DNA from: an uncultured Eubacteriales bacterium | Lineage (GTDB): Bacteria > Bacillota > Clostridia > Oscillospirales > Oscillospiraceae | DNA: 53,455 bases | Assembly: GCA_900319465.1 (NCBI GenBank) | Contig: ONOL01000011.1 | Coordinates: 1 to 53,455, forward strand | Reading direction: 5' to 3' | Part shown: in pieces, positions 49,334 to 53,455 of the stretch | Layout of the letters: every line of letters starts with the position of its first letter | Position numbering within the stretch: the stretch's first letter is position 1 | Translations under genes and position numbers: made by a program | Notes under the pieces: model-generated | Database searches by the model: none | What the model was told of the DNA's origin: nothing | Seen by the model: only the letters and a program-made list of their open reading frames with translations

Positions 49334-50968
49334 TCAGCGCTCGAACATGCCCAGGGCCTTGTTGCACAGCTCCGCAGCCTTGTCCAGACAGTAGTCCGTC
49401 AGCTCGGGGTTGTGCACGCCCTCGGCGTTCTCGACAAACACGAAGTCCCAATAGAACTGCGCGTCGCGGGCGAGGGAGCGGATCTCCTCCAGCTTAGCCT
49501 CGTCCAGCTCGTTTTCCTCCACCGCCTTTGCCAGACGCTCGGTCAGGAACTCCAGCTCGTAGCCGATGGTGTAGGTCTTGGCCTCGATACGCGCCTGCTC
49601 GTCGCGAACCTCCGCGGTCAGATCCTCGTGGCACTTGGCGCAGGTTCCCTCCAGCAGCGTTGGATTATCGAGCGGACTTCTCAGGCTGTGGCTGACGAAC
49701 ACGGTGCCGTCCTCGGCTTCGGCCTTGCCCATGTGGCAGTCGGCACAGGTGAAGTCGTTGCGGTGCGGGCTGCCCGCGCTGAGGAAGGTCTCCAGCTCGG
49801 GATGCTGCACCTTGATCTGGCGCACGCCGGTGCGGGGATTGACATAGTCGGCAAAGGGCTGCCCGTCCGGGAAGTTCGAGCCGTCGTTGAAGAAGGCGAG
49901 GATCTCGTCCGGGTGCATGGTGGCCAGGCTGCTGTGCGGCAGGGTGGTCGCGCCGCCGTTGCCGGGATCGAAGAAGTATTCGTTGTGGCACTGGCCGCAT
50001 GAGAGGGTCTCGGCGTCGATCAGCTCAAAATCCTCGCCCACGCCGTCGATCAGATAGGCATGGGTCACGGTGAAGGTGCCGGGCTGATTGGCGTGGCAGG
50101 TGTAGCAGCTCACGGGCTCGGTGAAGACCGTGGCCAGCTCCATGAAAGAGCCGCCGTAGACCTCGACGCCCTGCTCGTTGACCATGTTGGTAAACTGCGG
50201 GGTCTTGCAGGTCCAGCAGCTCGCCTTGGAGTTTTCGCCGGTGCGTTTGGTTTCGACGACGTCCGTCAGCGTATACTGGTGGGAGCGGGCGGCCTTGTAG
50301 TCCTTCGAGAAGCCGTAGGGCTCGTACAGGGTCTTGAGCATCGGGTAGTCGACGAGGTAGTCGGTCACCTCGCTGTTTTCCCCGTCCGCAAGCCAGCTTG
50401 CATAGATATAGGGGTACTCCTCGGACCAGTCCTTCGCCAGCGTCACCGTGACGCCGGACTTGGTCTGCACCTTGTCGGCGACGGTCTCGCAGTAAATAAA
50501 GGTACCGCCGAACACGGCGGGCTGGATGCCGCCCTCCTCGAGTGCGTTGATGATGGCGCTCTTGATGCCGTTGGAGCTGATGGTCGCGCCGGAGACCGCG
50601 TCGACCTTCAGGCTTTGCGCTTGGAAGATGCGGGCGGGCAGCTGCTTGACGGCCTCGGTGCCGATGCCATCGGTCTCCTTGTGGTCGCCGATCTTGATCT
50701 GATAGATCTTCTCCCCATCGGTCACGACAGTCACGGCAATGTCGCCATTGCGCCCGGGGGCGGTGCCGAGAAGGGTAAGCGCGCCTTCGGGGACCTCGCT
50801 GTCCTTCACGCCGGCGCGTGCGGGGATCTGCGCGAGGATGATGCTGACCAGCGCGACGACGACAAGGAAAACGCCGCAGAGGATACCGACCAGATCGGCC
50901 CTGGCCTCGCGCCGCACCTTTTTATCCGCGCTTTTCAGCTCGCTGGAGAATTGGCTCCATCTTTTCAT
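49334..50968 (-). CDS. nrfA: Membrane-anchored FMN-binding domain fused to a pentaheme NrfA-type nitrite reductase
   Basis: This 544-residue fusion has a cytoplasmic N-terminus, one transmembrane anchor (about 26-48) and an extracytoplasmic FMN-binding domain (about 60-145) with the flavinylation motif DAVSGATISS, Thr129 being the likely FMN-phosphodiester site. A cytochrome c nitrite reductase-like part follows. Hemes: CWTCK (251-255, the NrfA active-site Lys type), CYTCH (288), CGQCH (324), CADCH (408) and CAKCH (443). VQHPELETF and SHQYTLTDV also fit NrfA. No NrfH partner gene is present, so the FMN domain may feed electrons directly. Followed by resB-ccsA. Nitrite-to-ammonia is the presumed reaction; the flavin route is inferred. 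Confidence 0.9.
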   Translation of the reverse strand: MKRWSQFSSELKSADKKVRREARADLVGILCGVFLVVVALVSIILAQIPARAGVKDSEVPEGALTLLGTAPGRNGDIAVTVVTDGEKIYQIKIGDHKETDGIGTEAVKQLPARIFQAQSLKVDAVSGATISSNGIKSAIINALEEGGIQPAVFGGTFIYCETVADKVQTKSGVTVTLAKDWSEEYPYIYASWLADGENSEVTDYLVDYPMLKTLYEPYGFSKDYKAARSHQYTLTDVVETKRTGENSKASCWTCKTPQFTNMVNEQGVEVYGGSFMELATVFTEPVSCYTCHANQPGTFTVTHAYLIDGVGEDFELIDAETLSCGQCHNEYFFDPGNGGATTLPHSSLATMHPDEILAFFNDGSNFPDGQPFADYVNPRTGVRQIKVQHPELETFLSAGSPHRNDFTCADCHMGKAEAEDGTVFVSHSLRSPLDNPTLLEGTCAKCHEDLTAEVRDEQARIEAKTYTIGYELEFLTERLAKAVEENELDEAKLEEIRSLARDAQFYWDFVFVENAEGVHNPELTDYCLDKAAELCNKALGMFER

Positions 50969-51023
50969 GGCGTCCCTCCGAGTGACAGCCCTGTATTTCT
51001 GCAGACTATTCCACTTATTACAC

Positions 51024-51051
51024 AGTATACCATATAATCAGGATTTTTCAA
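51024..51051 (-). promoter_or_regulatory. Promoter of the nrfA-resB-ccsA operon
   Basis: On the minus strand TTGAAA (51046-51051) and TATACT (51024-51029) are 16 bp apart, about 55 bp before the start codon, which has CGGAGGGAC upstream. Confidence 0.65.
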
Positions 51052-51232
51052 GGCCAATGAGCGCAGCGTGTGACTGATTTTTTGGCCTTGCCTGGTTGCT
51101 TCAAAGTGTTCCGGCTGTCTGTGTCAATACTGCCCATGATATTGATCCGGACGCACGATGGATTTCATCTAAGAAATAAAAAGATTGTCCAATCTTTGAT
51201 CGTGCCAGTTTTTACTTTGCTGTGGAAAAAGC

Positions 51233-51317
51233 ATTTATCCCATGAGCGAGACAAAATCTCACTCATGGGATAAATTTCTCCTTGACAAACCTCTTCTGGT
51301 AGACAAAAGAGGTTTCT
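51233..51317. repeat. Flanking direct repeat, copy B (two hairpins)
   Basis: ATTTATCCCATGAG (51233-51246) and CTCATGGGATAAAT (51262-51275) form a 14-bp stem. TTCTCCTTGACAAACCTCT, CTGGTAGACAAA and a second stem AAACCTCTT/AAGAGGTTT (to 51317) follow. It repeats the unit at 47059-47130. Within 51069-51480 no protein gene is supported. Confidence 0.75.
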
Positions 51318-51329
51318 TTGATGTCTGTG

Positions 51330-51377
51330 TTGCACCAAACGGTGTCCAGACAAGGGTATTTGCACCAAAAGGTGTCT
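51330..51377. repeat. Two tandem palindromic motifs 30 bp apart
   Basis: TTGCACCAAACGGTGTCC (51330-51347) and TTGCACCAAAAGGTGTCT (51360-51377) are near-identical. Each contains CACC/GGTG around an AAAC or AAAA centre. Spacing is exactly 30 bp. They may be the ends of a lost insertion sequence or protein-binding sites. Confidence 0.55.
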
Positions 51378-51479
51378 AATTATGTAAACCGAATTGCTTG
51401 GTAGGTAGTGAACTATGTTTACGCCGTTACCACAGCCATACACTCGTGCTATCCGGACAACAAACGTATTGCCAGTTGC

Positions 51480-51653
51480 AGTACCGAAGATCATCAAATG
51501 TATATGGCCGAGAATGCCCACGAAGCCATTATTAGCCGGGAACAGTTTGCCGCTGTCCAGGCCGAGAAGGCACGGCGCAGCAATGTCACTCGGGATGATG
51601 CAGGGAGTGCCAAACGAAAAGCAACACGATATAGTTCTCGATCTGTTGAATAG
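51480..51653 (+). pseudogene. Serine recombinase fragment
   Basis: The plus strand encodes MAENAHEAIISREQFAAVQA and EKARRSNVTRDDAGSAKRKA followed by TRYSS, the middle of a large serine recombinase (the recombinase/zinc-ribbon linker region). The catalytic resolvase domain and the C-terminus are absent. It marks an excised or decayed mobile element. Confidence 0.65.
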
Positions 51654-51661
51654 CGGATTAA

Positions 51662-51895
51662 TTATACTCCAAACAGCTTTACTACGTCCTTGGCCTTTAG
51701 CACTATGCCCATTGATACGACCTTGTTATTGATCATAAGGGCCGGAGTGCTCATGATGCCATATTCCAGGATCTTCTGCATGTCGGTGATATATTCAATC
51801 TCCGCATCGACTCCTTTTTCAGCTACTGCTTCTTTCACTGCGCCAAGCAAGTTCTCGCATTTGCAACATCCGCCGCCTAATACCTTGATATTCAT
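51662..51895 (-). CDS. Small thioredoxin-like redox protein
   Basis: This 77-residue thioredoxin-fold protein has MNIKVLGGGCCKCENLL (active CxxC = CCKC) and TPALMINNKVV with the cis-proline. It belongs to the family annotated as redox-active disulfide protein 2, which commonly follows ArsP/DUF318 permease genes. It is the last gene of the arsR operon, 14 bp after the permease stop. Confidence 0.88.
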   Translation of the reverse strand: MNIKVLGGGCCKCENLLGAVKEAVAEKGVDAEIEYITDMQKILEYGIMSTPALMINNKVVSMGIVLKAKDVVKLFGV

Positions 51896-51909
51896 TTTAG
51901 ATCCTCCTG

Positions 51910-52908
51910 TTAGATAAAGATATATTGGAAGGCGTTAAAGCCATATCCAACTATGATGATGCCAATCGTACAGATGGCAATGAACGTGCCGAGTAGACGG
52001 GGTTTGACAGCCTTTCGGAGCATGATTAGCGAGGGCAGGCTTAATGCTGTGACGGCCATCATAAAGCTTAGGATTGTCCCGAGTAAAGCACCCTTTGCCA
52101 GCAACGCCTCGGCTACGGGAATGGTGCCGAAAATGTCTGCGTACATGGGAACCCCGACGATTGTCGCCAGCACTACGCCGAATGGATTACGGCTGCCCAA
52201 TACAGTTTCCACCCAGCTTTCAGGGATCCAGTTATGGATCACCGCACCGATGCCTACACCGATAAGAATGTACGGAAAGACTTTCTTGAAAGTGGAAACT
52301 ACTTGATCCTTTGCGTAAATCAAACGATCCTTTACAGTCAGATCCGGTGCTTCGATGTTGACGCCGGAATTGGCATTGCGGACGAAATTCTCCACATACT
52401 TTTCCATGTGGAGCTTTTCGATCAGCGTTCCGCCGATGACCGCGATTACCAGCCCCAGCACCACATAAGCCACGGCGGTCTTAATACCGAAAATGCTCAT
52501 CAGCAAAACAAAGCTACCGAGATCTACCATGGGGGAAGAGATAAGGAACGAGAAAGTCACGCCCAGTGGCAGCCCAGCACTGGTGAATCCCATGAAGATC
52601 GGGATGGACGAGCAGGAGCAGAACGGCGTTACCGTACCGAGCAGCGCCCCGATAATATTGGCACCAATGCCGTGGAAACGACCGAGAATTCGTTTGCTAC
52701 GCTCAGGTGGGAAGAAGCTTTGGAGATAAGAAATAATGAAAATCAGCAGACACAGAAGGATTGTAATCTTGATCACGTCATAAAGGAAAAACTGGATGCT
52801 GCCACCCCAACGGTCGGCGACATCTAAGCCGAGTGCGCTTAATCCTCTGCCGATTAGAACGTTGATCCACTTCATACCCAGGATCTGTTCTTGAATAAAC
52901 GACCACAT
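51910..52908 (-). CDS. ArsP/DUF318-family permease
   Basis: This 332-residue membrane protein has about eight to ten hydrophobic segments and the signature VTPFCSCSSIPIFMGFTSAGLPLGVTFSFLISSPMVDL, plus a second-half repeat (VGVPMYADIFGTIPVAEALL). Family members such as ArsP export trivalent organoarsenicals; others have unknown metalloid or sulfur substrates. It lies between arsR and a thioredoxin-like gene. ATG 52908 with GAGGGACAG upstream is preferred. Base composition is AT-richer than the left half of the window, consistent with acquisition. Confidence 0.87.
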   Translation of the reverse strand: MWSFIQEQILGMKWINVLIGRGLSALGLDVADRWGGSIQFFLYDVIKITILLCLLIFIISYLQSFFPPERSKRILGRFHGIGANIIGALLGTVTPFCSCSSIPIFMGFTSAGLPLGVTFSFLISSPMVDLGSFVLLMSIFGIKTAVAYVVLGLVIAVIGGTLIEKLHMEKYVENFVRNANSGVNIEAPDLTVKDRLIYAKDQVVSTFKKVFPYILIGVGIGAVIHNWIPESWVETVLGSRNPFGVVLATIVGVPMYADIFGTIPVAEALLAKGALLGTILSFMMAVTALSLPSLIMLRKAVKPRLLGTFIAICTIGIIIVGYGFNAFQYIFI

Positions 52909-52996
52909 ATTCTGTCCCTCCTCTGTTTGATACATTCAAATGTATCTATGTTTAGATCATTTTAATAGGCAATCCCACAGGACCGCCTATTATTCA

Positions 52997-53311
52997 TTAT
53001 TTGCAGCAGCAAGCAGCTTTTTCTTGTTCTTGTTCACAGTCACAGCGCACATAAGCGGAAATCATATTGCGAAATGAAGCGATTCCTTCTGGTGAGAGCG
53101 AATAGTGCATCCATTTTCCTTCCTTTCGGCTGGCAACAAGTTCACTGTCACACAAAATTTTCATATGATGAGAAAGGGTAGGCTGCGTGATGTTCAATTC
53201 CTCCAAAAGAACACAACCGCATTTTTCACCATGCTGGAGTGCAAGCATGATTGCAAGGCGGTTTTCATCTGCCAATGCCTTTACTCTCCTAACATCTTCT
53301 CTAAATCCCAT
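52997..53311 (-). CDS. arsR: ArsR/SmtB-family metalloregulator
   Basis: This 104-residue winged-helix repressor has KALADENRLAIMLAL, KCGCVLLEELNITQPTLSHHMKIL (C31-x-C33 in the alpha-3 region, similar to ELCVCDL of ArsR) and the wing RKEGKWMHYSL. The Cys-rich end (RCDCEQEQEKAACCCK) may add ligands. It most likely represses the permease operon until As(III)-type ligands bind. ATG 53311 with GGGGGCTGA upstream is preferred. Confidence 0.92.
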   Translation of the reverse strand: MGFREDVRRVKALADENRLAIMLALQHGEKCGCVLLEELNITQPTLSHHMKILCDSELVASRKEGKWMHYSLSPEGIASFRNMISAYVRCDCEQEQEKAACCCK

Positions 53312-53337
53312 ACTTGTCAGCCCCCTTTGATGTCTGC

Positions 53338-53375
53338 ATTCTAACACTCACATTCACTGTTGTCAATATGTGAAT
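53338..53375 (-). promoter_or_regulatory. arsR operon promoter with ArsR-type operator
   Basis: On the minus strand TTGACA (53361-53366) and TAGAAT (53338-53343) are 17 bp apart. ATTCAC (53352-53357) and GTGAAT (53370-53375) form a 6-12-6 inverted repeat covering the -35 box, as in other ArsR/SmtB operators. Confidence 0.75.
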
Positions 53376-53455
53376 ATTTATTTTAGCCTACTTTCATCGC
53401 AATATTTGAAGCCAATCTTGATTCGCCTAACGTCAAATATGATTCGAAGCCTTCT

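Noticed and set aside
51070-51273. Small plus-strand ORF before repeat B
   Set aside because: No ribosome site or recognisable sequence, and it runs into the hairpin repeat.

Overview
The window looks like chromosomal DNA of a GC-rich, spore-forming, low-oxygen member of the Clostridia (Oscillospiraceae-like). The taxonomy is an inference. It rests on spoIIGA-sigE, a lysine riboswitch on lysA, an ISC-type Fe-S operon with an IscR-like Rrf2 regulator, NusG domain II/Gx-transporter genes, InlB-type and LysM surface proteins, and TnpV-type mobile remnants. It is clearly mosaic. About 1-29 kb and 32-38 kb are orderly and GC-rich. The stretches 27.8-34 kb and 39-47 kb are full of truncated, frameshifted or chimeric genes. 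The right end (51.4-53.4 kb) and a few single genes look AT-richer.

1-4.4 kb: five minus-strand tRNAs (Gly, Arg, His, Gln, Lys), then a lysine riboswitch with intrinsic terminator ahead of lysA, an exported protein, and an alpha-oxoamine synthase. 4.4-7.7 kb: a minus-strand polar amino acid ABC transporter whose last gene is a DapF-fold racemase resembling the histidine racemase CntK. 7.8-10.1 kb: iscR-iscS-iscU with a palindromic operator over the iscR promoter. 10.4-14.4 kb: a 1347-residue surface protein with a transglutaminase-like domain and three 225-bp tandem repeats. 14.6-16.2 kb: spoIIGA and sigE. 16.3-22.8 kb: MATE transporter, a NusG-II/Gx/PrsW operon, a LysM protein, NnrD and a YwaF-like membrane protein. 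23-29 kb: small enzymes, among them a rhodanese-chagasin lipoprotein.

29-34 kb: an Ldh/Fe-S protein chimera, a secreted protein cut by an in-frame TAG exactly after its signal peptide, a DUF362 ferredoxin-like protein and a deleted SGNH hydrolase. 35.4-38.9 kb: a compact SOS mutagenesis operon (LexA-like, zinc ribbon, Y-family polymerase, YolD, SRAP) behind a clear promoter and palindromic operator. 39-47 kb: fragments of carbohydrate genes (beta-helix, AraC, GH43-associated C-terminus), mobile-element tails, TnpV, and frameshifted CPBP, XRE and MFS genes.

47.2-51.0 kb: the most interesting module, a membrane-anchored FMN-binding domain fused to a pentaheme NrfA-type cytochrome, with its own System II cytochrome c maturation genes (resB, ccsA). 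It is bracketed by two direct repeats whose 14-bp hairpin shows a compensatory base-pair change. 51.3-53.4 kb: a serine recombinase remnant, then an arsR/permease/thioredoxin-like metalloid resistance operon.

All calls come from reading the sequence and from family knowledge; no database search was run.
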